From assembly GCA_007118795.1 (NCBI GenBank), contig SKQX01000204.1:1-10719 (forward strand): 10,719 bases of DNA, in the 5' to 3' direction. The DNA is from Thermoflexales bacterium. GTDB taxonomy: Bacteria > Chloroflexota > Anaerolineae > B4-G1. Made by a program: the position numbers and the translations under genes. Below the pieces are notes generated by a model that was not told the DNA's origin, ran no database searches, and saw nothing but the letters and a program-made list of their open reading frames with translations. This document shows, one piece after another, positions 1 to 6,578 of the stretch. Every line of letters begins with the position of its first letter. Position 1 is the first letter of the stretch.

Positions 1-1789
1 CTCCCGAGCTACTCGGCCGACTACTCAGGGTGCTGCCCGCCGAGTTCAGCATCGCCGTCAGTCCGTCGGACATGGATTGTAGGCCCCCGGACAAGCTGTC
101 CGACATCGTCTGCAGCGAGGGCGCCGTGCCCGTCGGTTGCGCGGCCCGCCCCATTCCGGGAGGACGGGACCCAGCGCTGCGCGCGGGTCGAGGCGCCGGC
201 AGGTACCAGGGGGGGACCGGAACCGCCGTGCGCTCGGCCCGCGAAAACTTGCGCACCCAGTCCCTGTCAATCCCGAACGCTACGGCATACGGCAGGTACT
301 TCTCGAATTGGTCCGTAGCCTCTGCCAGCTCAGTGTAGTCCTCGATATCCCTCAAGTACCGTTCGAAGGCCTCCCAGCGAGCGGCCTGCTCCGATCCTTC
401 GTGAGTCTTCGAGGGCATGAACTGACCCACAATGACGAGGCCGACAGCGGTGACCCCTATCCCCACAAAGGGGCAGAATATACTCTGCGCGTACTGCGCC
501 AGGGCGCCTATGGTGAGAAGTCCGGCGCCGAACGTCACGACTAGCAGTCCAATGCCGAGAGTCGCATAACGACGCCGCACTTTGGCAGGGCTGGCCGTGA
601 AGTAGCCCTGTGTCACGGTCTGATCATAGAGCTGGCGCTGGATGCCCGGAAGAGCGCGGTAGAAGCTATTCCGCAGGTCTGACATCCGTCGGGACCGCGA
701 GCCATCGAAAAGATCGATCAAGAGCTGGCGCTCGTAGTCCAAGAGACCGAGGGCGTCCTTCTCGGTACGCTGAAATGTGAACTCATAATCGCGCTGACCA
801 AAGAAGCCCCTCTCGCGGCTCTCCTCGATGACCAGATAGCCACGGCGAGCCAGGTCGACGATGGTGGCGATGACATCTTGCATGTCGGCTTTCTCGTCCA
901 CGAGGGTTCCCGCCACACCTGGCGGGTCGTCCGACGGGGGATAGGAGAGGTACTCGGCCGGTAGAGACACCTCAATGTCACGCCCACGGGTGTACCACAT
1001 CACCACCAGCAGGAGCGGACCGCCAAGCAGAAACAGCACGCCCATGGCGCCCAGACCGAGATTCGCTAGGGGTCGGAACCTCTCGTCCCAAGCCACCATG
1101 CGGTCGTACGCTGCCTGCCAGCTGGGGGCCGACCCTGCCACGACACCGTGGGGAAACTGCACTCGGACCTCAAACTCCTGTCCCGCCGGTATCCTTTCCT
1201 GAGCCGTGAAGACCACGGTATCGGTGCCAATGCCGGCAATCGTCGCAGCGGTGTCGTAGGCCTCAGCCGGGGCGGCCGTCGCGTTCTGCGGCAGTCTTAC
1301 GATGACCGTGGAATCCAGCACAGGGAAGTCGCGATCGGCATAGACCGCTTTCCAGTAGAGCTGATCTCCATCCTCGTAGTAGCGCAGCCCCCCCTCGACC
1401 GTGTAGCGCAGGATAAACGTGTGTCGCGAGTTTGACGTCGGCGGGAAGTTCCACCTGATCTGTAACTCTCCATCCGCAGTGACGGTCCGGTAAGTGTAGT
1501 CCCCCCCAGTGCCTGGTTCGTACCGACGGTCGCCTTCCCACACCTCAACGTTGGTGATACTCTCAACGCGATCCAGAGGGATGTTTCGGTATCCAAACCT
1601 GAACGTCCCCCGAGTGAAGGAGATCTCCTGGATCTCCTCGACTTCGAACGCGCCGGAGTCGAGGACCCGGATGTTGACGTCGAAGCGTTCCCAATGGAGG
1701 CTCTGCGCCTGCGCCCTGACGCTGCCCGCGGAGGCGAGGACTAACCCAAGGGTGATCAGTGCGACAGAAACCAGATGTGTACGCTTCAT
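1..1789 (-). CDS. DUF2207 domain membrane protein, C-terminus cut by window edge
   Basis: The frame is open for 596 codons from an ATG at 1789 to the window edge, with no stop. Residues 1-27 look like a Sec signal peptide ending in a VRA-Q site, with no lipobox cysteine. Residues about 28-215 form the beta-rich extracytoplasmic DUF2207 part. A membrane segment lies at about 242-266, followed by the conserved PAEY and GTLVDEKADM-type stretch (about 278-303) and a cytoplasmic helical part. Two more membrane segments lie at about 409-432 and 437-457. The conserved stretch around WEAFERYLRDIEDYTELAEA (472-491) and YAVAFGIDRDWVRKF follows. The end is Ser/Gly rich (SSRPSSSG), as where family members begin a Gly/Ser tail, so probably only a short tail is missing. 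A GAGGAG ribosome site (1798-1803) supports the start. Family function is unknown; it is annotated as a predicted membrane protein. Family call is confident, role is not. Confidence 0.9.
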   Translation of the reverse strand, partial: MKRTHLVSVALITLGLVLASAGSVRAQAQSLHWERFDVNIRVLDSGAFEVEEIQEISFTRGTFRFGYRNIPLDRVESITNVEVWEGDRRYEPGTGGDYTYRTVTADGELQIRWNFPPTSNSRHTFILRYTVEGGLRYYEDGDQLYWKAVYADRDFPVLDSTVIVRLPQNATAAPAEAYDTAATIAGIGTDTVVFTAQERIPAGQEFEVRVQFPHGVVAGSAPSWQAAYDRMVAWDERFRPLANLGLGAMGVLFLLGGPLLLVVMWYTRGRDIEVSLPAEYLSYPPSDDPPGVAGTLVDEKADMQDVIATIVDLARRGYLVIEESRERGFFGQRDYEFTFQRTEKDALGLLDYERQLLIDLFDGSRSRRMSDLRNSFYRALPGIQRQLYDQTVTQGYFTASPAKVRRRYATLGIGLLVVTFGAGLLTIGALAQYAQSIFCPFVGIGVTAVGLVIVGQFMPSKTHEGSEQAARWEAFERYLRDIEDYTELAEATDQFEKYLPYAVAFGIDRDWVRKFSRAERTAVPVPPWYLPAPRPARSAGSRPPGMGRAAQPTGTAPSLQTMSDSLSGGLQSMSDGLTAMLNSAGSTLSSRPSSSG

Positions 1790-1890
1790 TCTCAGTGCTC
1801 CTCACGGCGGATCCGGGGTCCCAGATGATACCCCTGAACGCTGGGCCCGCCACTTTGCCCCTCTCGAAAATGCTTCTGCAGCGACCCCGG

Positions 1891-1919
1891 ATTATAGCGC
1901 ACGACAGCGAAACAAGCCA
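1891..1919 (-). promoter_or_regulatory. Candidate promoter for the DUF2207 gene
   Basis: On the minus strand there is a perfect TATAAT at 1896-1891. Seventeen bases upstream is TGGCTT, a poor -35 match. The predicted transcript start is near 1884, giving a leader of about 95 bases before the ATG at 1789. The -10 box stands out in GC-rich intergenic DNA, but the weak -35 keeps confidence low. The rest of 1790-2033 holds no gene or RNA that I can recognise. Confidence 0.35.
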
Positions 1920-2033
1920 CTGCATGGACCCACTGGGCGTGGCCCGGGAACAGCGAGCCCCACCTCTTACTATGAGGCCCTTGACAACGGGCCATCAGGG
2001 GCTGGACGATCAGCTGGTCGAGTCATCGCGGTG

Positions 2034-2228
2034 TTACTGGCTGTGGACGCGGATGAAATGGGAGAGAGACCGATCATACGTTCGTTCCGCAGCGGGCGGA
2101 AACAGGCATCCCGGCAGTTCCTCATGGCGCCAATGATAAGCGATACACTCGCAACACTTGCCCTTCCGCGGACAAGGCTCGTAGGTGCAGGCGCAGTATT
2201 CTCGGTTCTCCTCCACCGTGCATTCCAT
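2034..2228 (-). CDS. Small cysteine-rich DUF6485 family protein
   Basis: This is a 64-residue protein with no signal peptide or membrane segment, so it is probably cytosolic. It begins MECTVEENREYCACTYEPC and has eight cysteines (3, 12, 14, 19, 25, 26, 28, 41), the last before an FPP motif, plus histidines at 32 and 35. Spacing such as CxC and CCxC suggests metal or Fe-S binding, which is inference. The pattern matches the short DUF6485 family as I remember it, including the AERTYDRS-like end; no function is established for that family. The frame extends upstream to 2312, but the ATG at 2228 has an AAGGAGGAG site directly before it and starts at the conserved MEC, so I chose it. It lies between acpP and the DUF2207 gene, with its own candidate promoter and a terminator separating it from acpP, so it is probably transcribed alone. 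Confidence 0.82.
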   Translation of the reverse strand: MECTVEENREYCACTYEPCPRKGKCCECIAYHWRHEELPGCLFPPAAERTYDRSLSHFIRVHSQ

Positions 2229-2232
2229 GGGG

Positions 2233-2241
2233 CTCCTCCTT
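2233..2241 (-). promoter_or_regulatory. Ribosome binding site fixing the DUF6485 start
   Basis: AAGGAGGAG on the minus strand ends four bases before the ATG at 2228. No comparable site precedes the longer in-frame start at 2312, and that start would also lie upstream of the predicted transcript start near 2284. Confidence 0.75.
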
Positions 2242-2290
2242 CGTGAGTTGGTGTACGCAGGGCCGCGATTCGACGGGTTTAACCGCGGGA

Positions 2291-2319
2291 AGTATACCAC
2301 GAAAGGGCCCAAAACAAAA
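2291..2319 (-). promoter_or_regulatory. Candidate extended -10 promoter for the DUF6485 gene
   Basis: On the minus strand TGGTATACT (2299-2291) forms an extended -10 element. A T-rich TTTTGT lies 17 bases upstream as a weak -35. Transcription would start near 2284, giving a leader of about 55 bases. The -35 region overlaps the T-tract of the acpP terminator, so the end of one transcript and the start of the next share DNA. Confidence 0.45.
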
Positions 2320-2344
2320 GACCCCCGGCGTAGGCCGGCGGTCT
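2311..2344 (-). terminator. Intrinsic terminator of acpP
   Basis: Read on the minus strand, the hairpin is AGACC, one mismatched base, CCGGC, loop CTAC, GCCGG, one mismatched base, GGTCT. It is followed at once by TTTTGTTTT. This is a textbook Rho-independent terminator about 80 bases after the acpP stop. On the plus strand the T-tract is absent, so it acts in one direction. Confidence 0.87.
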
Positions 2345-2360
2345 GATGTGGCTTGTGATC

Positions 2361-2385
2361 GGGGACGCTGGAAGAGCGAATCCCC
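2361..2385 (-). other. Second hairpin in the acpP 3' untranslated region
   Basis: GGGGA (minus strand 2385-2381) can pair with TCCCC (2365-2361), extended inward by CGC/GCG across a two-base bulge with a seven-base loop. It has no T-tract and lies between the acpP stop and the terminator. It could stabilise the mRNA end; that role is a guess. Confidence 0.3.
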
Positions 2386-2425
2386 AGTCCTTCGCGCAGG
2401 AGAGGGGATCCTCTGCAGTTGGTGT

Positions 2426-2668
2426 TCAGTCAGCCGGCATCCGTTTCTCGACGTAATCCACGGCTTGCCCGACCGTCTCGATCCCCTGCGCCTCCTCATC
2501 GGAGATGGTTCCGCCGAAGGTGTCCTCGAACTCCATGATCAGCTCGACGAGGTCGAGGGAGTCAGCCCCCAGGTCCTCTCGGAAGCTTGCCTCGCGGGTC
2601 ACCTCCTCCGGTTTCACGCCCAGTAGATCGACGATGATCGTCTGGATCTCCGCAAATGTGTCCTCCAT
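2426..2668 (-). CDS. acpP: Acyl carrier protein
   Basis: This is an 80-residue acidic protein, the usual ACP length. Once 4'-phosphopantetheine is attached to its serine, ACP carries growing acyl chains in type II fatty acid synthesis. The attachment motif GADSLDLVEL is present, with the modified serine at residue 37. The helix II acidic residues (DSLDLVELIMEFED) that dock synthase enzymes are intact, and the C-terminal TVGQAVDYVEKR helix is typical. The start at 2668 is fixed by an AAAGGAGGT site (2675-2683) six bases upstream. The gene stands alone, with no fab genes adjacent, between its own promoter and a strong terminator. It faces away from the isoprenoid gene fni. It could in principle serve another acyl pathway, but the sequence looks like the housekeeping protein. 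Confidence 0.95.
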   Translation of the reverse strand: MEDTFAEIQTIIVDLLGVKPEEVTREASFREDLGADSLDLVELIMEFEDTFGGTISDEEAQGIETVGQAVDYVEKRMPAD

Positions 2669-2709
2669 TGTACTACCTCCTTTGTTCTTCTAGAGTCCGA
2701 TTTTGAGCC

Positions 2710-2737
2710 ATTCTACCGCCAGCACCGGGTTTGTCAA
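2710..2737 (-). promoter_or_regulatory. acpP promoter
   Basis: On the minus strand a perfect TTGACA (2737-2732) is followed after 16 bases by TAGAAT (2715-2710), close to the sigma-70 consensus. Transcription would start near 2704, giving a leader of about 35 bases that includes the strong ribosome site. The -35 box lies inside a palindromic GGGTTGACAAACCC element. Confidence 0.77.
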
Positions 2738-2768
2738 CCCTCGACCAGGAGCGCCGGGTTGACAACCC
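2727..2768. repeat. Mirrored palindromic boxes over both divergent -35 elements
   Basis: GGGTTTGTCAACCC (2727-2740) and GGGTTGACAACCC (2756-2768) are each near-palindromic and are near-identical when one is read on the opposite strand. They form an inverted pair separated by 15 bases. Each contains the TTGACA -35 of one divergent promoter. Flanking GGG/CCC arms extend the symmetry beyond what a -35 box needs, so a shared regulator site is plausible. No regulator is identified. Confidence 0.6.
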
Positions 2769-2787
2769 AAGGGCGCATGGGTATCAT
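2759..2787 (+). promoter_or_regulatory. Promoter for fni and the prenyl synthase gene
   Basis: TTGACA (2759-2764), a 17-base spacer, and TATCAT (2782-2787) form a near-consensus sigma-70 promoter. Transcription would start around 2794. It is back to back with the acpP promoter, and 21 bases separate the two -35 hexamers. Confidence 0.8.
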
Positions 2788-2837
2788 ACCGCTCATTGTA
2801 ACACGGAGTGGCCCCACTGGTTACGGTTGACGCTACC

Positions 2838-3914
2838 ATGCCAGAAGAACACCAGGATCGCAAGTCTGACCACCTACGGATCAACCTGGAGGAGGACGTT
2901 GCGTTTCAACGTCTATCCACCGGCTTCGAGCGCTATCGATTTGCGCATTGCGCGCTACCTGATATCGATTTGCAGGATGTCGACACCACGACCGATCTTC
3001 TGGGCCGGCAGCTTGGGTTCCCCCTCCTGATCTCTGCGATGACGGGCGGAACGGCCGAGGCCGGCGTCATCAACAGGCGCCTGGCGGAGGCCGCTCAGGG
3101 TGCGGGAGTCGGTATGGGCCTCGGGTCACAGCGGGCGGCCCTCGAAGACAGCGCTCTGGAGGGGACCTATCGGGTGCGGAAAGTGGCACCGGACATTCTC
3201 CTGCTTGCCAACCTTGGCGCGGTGCAACTCAACTACGGATATGGCATCAAGGAATGTCGACGTGCTGTGGAGATGGTCGAAGCCGATGCGCTGGTCTTGC
3301 ATCTCAACCCCCTACAGGAGGCACTGCAGCCGGAGGGAGATACAGCTTTTCGCGGCCTGCTTTCGAAGATCGAGAAAGTGTGTCGCGCCCTGGACGTGCC
3401 CGTGGTGGCAAAAGAGGTGGGGTGGGGGGTTTCGGGGGACGTGGCGCGCCAACTGGCGGAGGCCGGGGTCTCCGCCATTGACGTGGCTGGCTCCGGTGGA
3501 AGCTCCTGGAGCGAGGTCGAGAAGCATCGCGCGCGTACGCTCCGCCAACGCGATGTGGCGAGCGGATTTGTGGATTGGGGCATTCCGACGGTGGACAGCC
3601 TGTTGATGGTGCGGCGCGCGACGCCGGAGCTGCCTGTGATCGCCAGTGGGGGCATTCGGACTGGGATCGAGATCGCCAAGGCCATCGCTCTTGGGGCGGC
3701 GGCATGCGGTGTTGCGGCCCCCTTCTTGCCCGCTGCTGCTGAATCGACGGCTGCGGTGACCGAGTTGATAGGAGTTTTGAGAGATCAACTTCGTATAGCG
3801 ATGTTTGCCGCCGGGGCGAGAGATAGAGCCACGCTGATGGCGCGGCCGCTGGGGGCGGTGCGCCGGCAAGAGGCCTGGGCAGCAGACGCCGGGGAGCGCG
3901 CCCATGGCTCTTGA
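2838..3914 (+). CDS. fni: Type 2 isopentenyl-diphosphate delta-isomerase (FMN-dependent)
   Basis: It interconverts isopentenyl and dimethylallyl diphosphate, the two C5 units of isoprenoids, using reduced FMN and Mg2+ in the cytosol. The 358-residue protein is of family length and has the TIM-barrel signatures in order: RKSDHLRI near the start, SAMTGG (66-71), GLGSQR (94-99), ANLGA (124-128), HLNPLQE (155-161, with the conserved Gln/Glu pair), KEVGWG (192-197), GGSSW (220-224) and SGGIRTG (270-276). I chose the ATG at 2838 because family members begin close to the RKxDH motif. A GTG at 2808 in the same frame would add ten residues and leave a leader of only about 14 bases. Neither start has a good ribosome site. 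The stop overlaps the following prenyl synthase start by 11 bases, so the pair is an operon supplying and then elongating C5 units. Confidence 0.95.
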   Translation: MPEEHQDRKSDHLRINLEEDVAFQRLSTGFERYRFAHCALPDIDLQDVDTTTDLLGRQLGFPLLISAMTGGTAEAGVINRRLAEAAQGAGVGMGLGSQRAALEDSALEGTYRVRKVAPDILLLANLGAVQLNYGYGIKECRRAVEMVEADALVLHLNPLQEALQPEGDTAFRGLLSKIEKVCRALDVPVVAKEVGWGVSGDVARQLAEAGVSAIDVAGSGGSSWSEVEKHRARTLRQRDVASGFVDWGIPTVDSLLMVRRATPELPVIASGGIRTGIEIAKAIALGAAACGVAAPFLPAAAESTAAVTELIGVLRDQLRIAMFAAGARDRATLMARPLGAVRRQEAWAADAGERAHGS

Positions 3915-4923
3915 GGCGTTGACGGGTCGTTACCGGGAGGTACTGGAGGAGGAGATGCGCACCGTGGTCCAAGAGAGGCCGCGTGATGAGCGGGATCTCT
4001 TCCAGATGCTCCGTTACCACCTGGGCTGGGTCGACGCCGGGTTCCAGCCGTGTGCCGTCCGGTCCGGCAAGCTGGTTCGGCCCACGCTGTGTTTGCTGTC
4101 GTGTGAAGGGTGTGGGGGCGACTGGACCGACGCGGTGCCAGCGGCCACGGCCATCGAGCTGCTACACAACTTCAGCCTGATTCACGACGACATCGAGGAT
4201 CGGGATGAGATGCGCCGTGGGCGGCCCACCCTCTGGTCGATCTGGGGTGAGGCTCAAGCGATCAACGCAGGTGACACCCTGTTCGCCCTCGCCCAGCTGA
4301 CGCTTCTGCAACTCGAGGAACGAGGGGTTGCCCCAGCGGCGGTCTTGGACGCTGTGAGGCTGTTCAATGAGACCAGTGTCGCCCTGACGCTTGGTCAGCA
4401 TCTGGACATGGCATTCGAGCAGGATGACCACGTATCGGCCGAGCAGTACCTGGCGATGATCGAGGGGAAGACTGCGGCTCTGATGGCTTACTCGAGCGAA
4501 TCGGGTGCGTTAGTCGCAGGGGCACCTGTGGCTCAGCGCACAAAAGTCGGCTCGTTCGGGTTCCACCTGGGTGTGGCCTTCCAGCTACTGGACGATGTAT
4601 TGGGCATATGGGGTGATGAAGCGGTGACCGGTAAACCGGTCGGCGCTGATATCGCCCGGCAGAAGAAGACGCTCCCCATCATCTACGGGTTAGAGCACAG
4701 TGGCGAGCTGCGCAGGCTAATGTCCCGGGAGCGGATCTCCCACGACGAGGTAGGACGCGTTCGGTGTTTGCTGGAGGAGGTCGGCAGCCGGGAGTACACG
4801 GAGGGGCTGGCGCGGGTCCACCACGAAGCGGCACTGGATGCGCTGGGGCAGGCGGACCTGCGCAGGACCGCTGCCGACGCACTTAGGGAACTGTCTGGGC
4901 GGCTGCTAAGACGACGGCGCTGA
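3904..4923 (+). CDS. All-trans polyprenyl diphosphate synthase, probably geranylgeranyl type
   Basis: This 339-residue cytosolic enzyme condenses isopentenyl diphosphate with allylic diphosphates. Visible are GKLVRP (55-60), the first Asp-rich motif DDIED (95-99) followed by RRGRPTLW, GKTAAL (188-193), and the second Asp motif region LDDVLGIWGD (229-238) followed by TGKPVGADI and KKTLP. The first motif lacks the two-residue insertion of bacterial farnesyl synthases and has Phe90 five residues before it, a pattern that in archaeal-type enzymes limits the product to about C20. Geranylgeranyl diphosphate is therefore the likeliest product, by inference. The second motif has Gly where many relatives have a third Asp (DDVLG), which I recall as common in actinobacterial and Chloroflexota homologues. 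A GGGGAG site (3891-3896) precedes the ATG. The gene is coupled to fni and converges on the methyltransferase remnant, overlapping it by 18 bases. Confidence 0.92.
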   Translation: MALEALTGRYREVLEEEMRTVVQERPRDERDLFQMLRYHLGWVDAGFQPCAVRSGKLVRPTLCLLSCEGCGGDWTDAVPAATAIELLHNFSLIHDDIEDRDEMRRGRPTLWSIWGEAQAINAGDTLFALAQLTLLQLEERGVAPAAVLDAVRLFNETSVALTLGQHLDMAFEQDDHVSAEQYLAMIEGKTAALMAYSSESGALVAGAPVAQRTKVGSFGFHLGVAFQLLDDVLGIWGDEAVTGKPVGADIARQKKTLPIIYGLEHSGELRRLMSRERISHDEVGRVRCLLEEVGSREYTEGLARVHHEAALDALGQADLRRTAADALRELSGRLLRRRR

Positions 4924-5261
4924 CTGCTTGCCGGCCAGGAGCACCAGCCGGGGCGCATCCAGGGTCAGCTCGCGTCCGTCGAGGGCACCGTAGATCGCGT
5001 CGATTGCTAGATCGGCCTTCTTGAGCAAGAAGGTGCTGAGATCCTGGTCGGTGACGCGGTACCCCCGCGTGGCCAGCGGGATGGCACAGCGGCCGTGACC
5101 GCAGCAGAGGTCGAGGATCTCGCTCCCCGGTGGTAGCGACAGCAAACGACGATCTGGTTGACCTCGCGACCGGTTCGATCCGGTGTCAGGAATGGGCCGT
5201 AGATCCGAAGGTAGTTCTCACCGAAGAACCTCGCGTACCACTTCTGATCTGTCACCTCCAC
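4906..5261 (-). pseudogene. Remnant of a class I SAM-dependent methyltransferase, frameshifted and internally deleted
   Basis: The N-terminal part begins at GTG 5261 or, with better spacing from AGGAGG, GTG 5255. It reads TDQKWYARFFGENYLRIYG and continues to about 5148 in one frame. The methyltransferase core continues in another frame from about 5148: LLSLPPGSEILDLCCGHGR, the SAM-binding motif I, then IPLATRGYRVTDQDLSTFLL. One base appears to be missing near 5140-5160. After FLLKKA the sequence jumps directly to DAIYGALDGRELTLDAPRL (junction about 5008-5018), which resembles the extreme C-terminus of such enzymes. Family members are about 250 residues, so roughly 130-140 residues including the catalytic middle are absent. 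It starts 3 or 9 bases after the phosphatase stop and was the last gene of that operon. No functional enzyme can be made. Confidence 0.8.
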
Positions 5262-5264
5262 CTC

Positions 5265-6578
5265 CTACAGCTGGTCCAACCGGGCGATGAGCAGCGGAAC
5301 CAGCATCTCCTCGGGCGTCAGGCTCCCGTGATGGCCGCAGAGGCTATTTCCACCCTCGTTCTTCGGACGAGTCAACAGCCGTGCGTTGTGCTTCGCCACC
5401 AGGATGACGTTGCCCAGCCGTGCCCGGTTTCTGATGGTGAGCTCGTCTCGGTCACCCCAGAGCCCAGCCTCCAGGGCACGGTCTGTTTCGAGCAGAGCGA
5501 AGCGCTCCTCCAGATGCTTCGTCACGTAGGCCCGGAGAGCACGTTCTCGCCCTGGCCGTACGTACAGGTAGGCGGCGCGAGATTCTCCTGCCGGTGGAAG
5601 GAGCAGGCTGTCGCGGAGGCCGGGATGCTCCGGCAAGTGGACGACCTGATCCGAGGGCGTGGCGATCTGACCGTGGTCAGCGGTGACGATGAGTACGGTC
5701 GACTTCCGCGTCTCCGTGGGTAGTGCCGCCAGAAAATCTTGCTCCAGCGACCGGCCGAAATGGAACAGCACAGAGTCCACGTACTGGTTGTCGGTGCCGT
5801 ACACGTGGGCCGTGTCGTCGATGCCACCCCAGTAGACGTCTACGAACAGCGGTTGACCGGGTGCCCGCTCTCTCAAGGTGCGGTGGACATTGATCCACAG
5901 GTCGCTCAGATGGAGGTATCCGCGGAGATCGTCTGCCCCTTTCAGGAGGATCCGCGTCAGAGTGCTGGCGATGAAGTGGCGGCGCGTGTGTACCACCGTT
6001 CCGATGCCAGCGGTTTCCAAGCTCTCGGCCAGGCTGGGAGCAGTCATGAAGTCGGCCGGGTCCCATCCCCAGTCCTCCAGACTGCCCGCTCCTGTGTATG
6101 CCGCCGGCGCCAGCTTGAGCATATTCGCGAGAACTCCCTCGTGAGAGAGGAGGAGGTTGGTTCCCAGGAAGCCGTGACCCAGCGGGCTCCTGCCTGTTCG
6201 GATTGAACTGAGCGCGGAGACCGTAGTGGACGGGAAGACCGAGGTCAGGGGAAACAACCGTCCCCGGCGAGCCAGGCGGCTGAACGGAGACGTTTCGGCG
6301 GCGATATGCTGCCTGAATTGCAGGTAGCCTACTGCGTCGAGGAGGAGCAGAACGACACACTCCACTCCTTCGGTCAGGTCGGACCAGATGTACTGAGGCA
6401 GCGCGGGGCCGTGTCCATCCGGTTTGAGGCCGAACAGCCGGGCGATAGTCGGAGCGATGTTCGCGATGGAGAGCCCCCCGTAGTCCGGCAACACGAAGTG
6501 AGCTGGCAGCTCTGGAGCGTGCCGGCTGCGAAGGCGGCACTCCATCTCGCCAGGTGGGATGGCCTCTCGTCCTTCCAT
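5265..6578 (-). CDS. Alkaline phosphatase superfamily protein (phosphodiesterase / nucleotide pyrophosphatase type)
   Basis: The 437-residue protein has the metal-site layout of the type I phosphodiesterase/nucleotide pyrophosphatase branch (PF01663). LLLLDAVGY carries Asp81 for the first metal. FPSTTVSALSSIRTG (115-129) carries the Thr nucleophile (118/119). Further ligands are GGIDDTAHVYG (251-261, Asp254/255 and His259), VTADHGQ (298-304, Asp301/His302) and CGHHGSL (414-420). All expected ligands appear present, so it should be an active two-metal hydrolase of phosphomono- or diesters. The substrate cannot be told. There is no signal peptide or membrane helix, so it is probably cytosolic. 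The ATG at 6578 shares its A with the rluD TGA stop, indicating translational coupling; the ribosome site is weak. A later Met12 is possible but lacks a better site. Confidence 0.88.
   Translation of the reverse strand: MEGREAIPPGEMECRLRSRHAPELPAHFVLPDYGGLSIANIAPTIARLFGLKPDGHGPALPQYIWSDLTEGVECVVLLLLDAVGYLQFRQHIAAETSPFSRLARRGRLFPLTSVFPSTTVSALSSIRTGRSPLGHGFLGTNLLLSHEGVLANMLKLAPAAYTGAGSLEDWGWDPADFMTAPSLAESLETAGIGTVVHTRRHFIASTLTRILLKGADDLRGYLHLSDLWINVHRTLRERAPGQPLFVDVYWGGIDDTAHVYGTDNQYVDSVLFHFGRSLEQDFLAALPTETRKSTVLIVTADHGQIATPSDQVVHLPEHPGLRDSLLLPPAGESRAAYLYVRPGRERALRAYVTKHLEERFALLETDRALEAGLWGDRDELTIRNRARLGNVILVAKHNARLLTRPKNEGGNSLCGHHGSLTPEEMLVPLLIARLDQL

Noticed and set aside
1973..1996. Inverted repeat GGCCC / GGGCC as a terminator for the DUF6485 gene
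   Set aside because: The stem is only five pairs with a bulged extension and has no T-tract on either side, so it could be chance.
1981..2009. Perfect TTGACA on the plus strand at 1981 as a promoter
   Set aside because: No -10 box lies 16-18 bases downstream, and the only downstream plus-strand frames are shadows.
1790..2033. Possible small RNA or tRNA in the DUF2207-DUF6485 gap
   Set aside because: I found no cloverleaf, no CCA-type acceptor stem and no strong terminator; only a candidate promoter is supportable.
1509..2246. Long plus-strand open frame of 245 codons
   Set aside because: It is antisense to the start of the DUF2207 gene and the DUF6485 gene, has no family resemblance, and has low-complexity Arg/Ser/Pro composition typical of shadow frames in GC-rich DNA.
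3304..4020. Minus-strand open frame of 238 codons opposite fni and the prenyl synthase
   Set aside because: It is antisense to two well-supported enzymes and has an Arg/Pro/Ser-rich composition with no recognisable domain.
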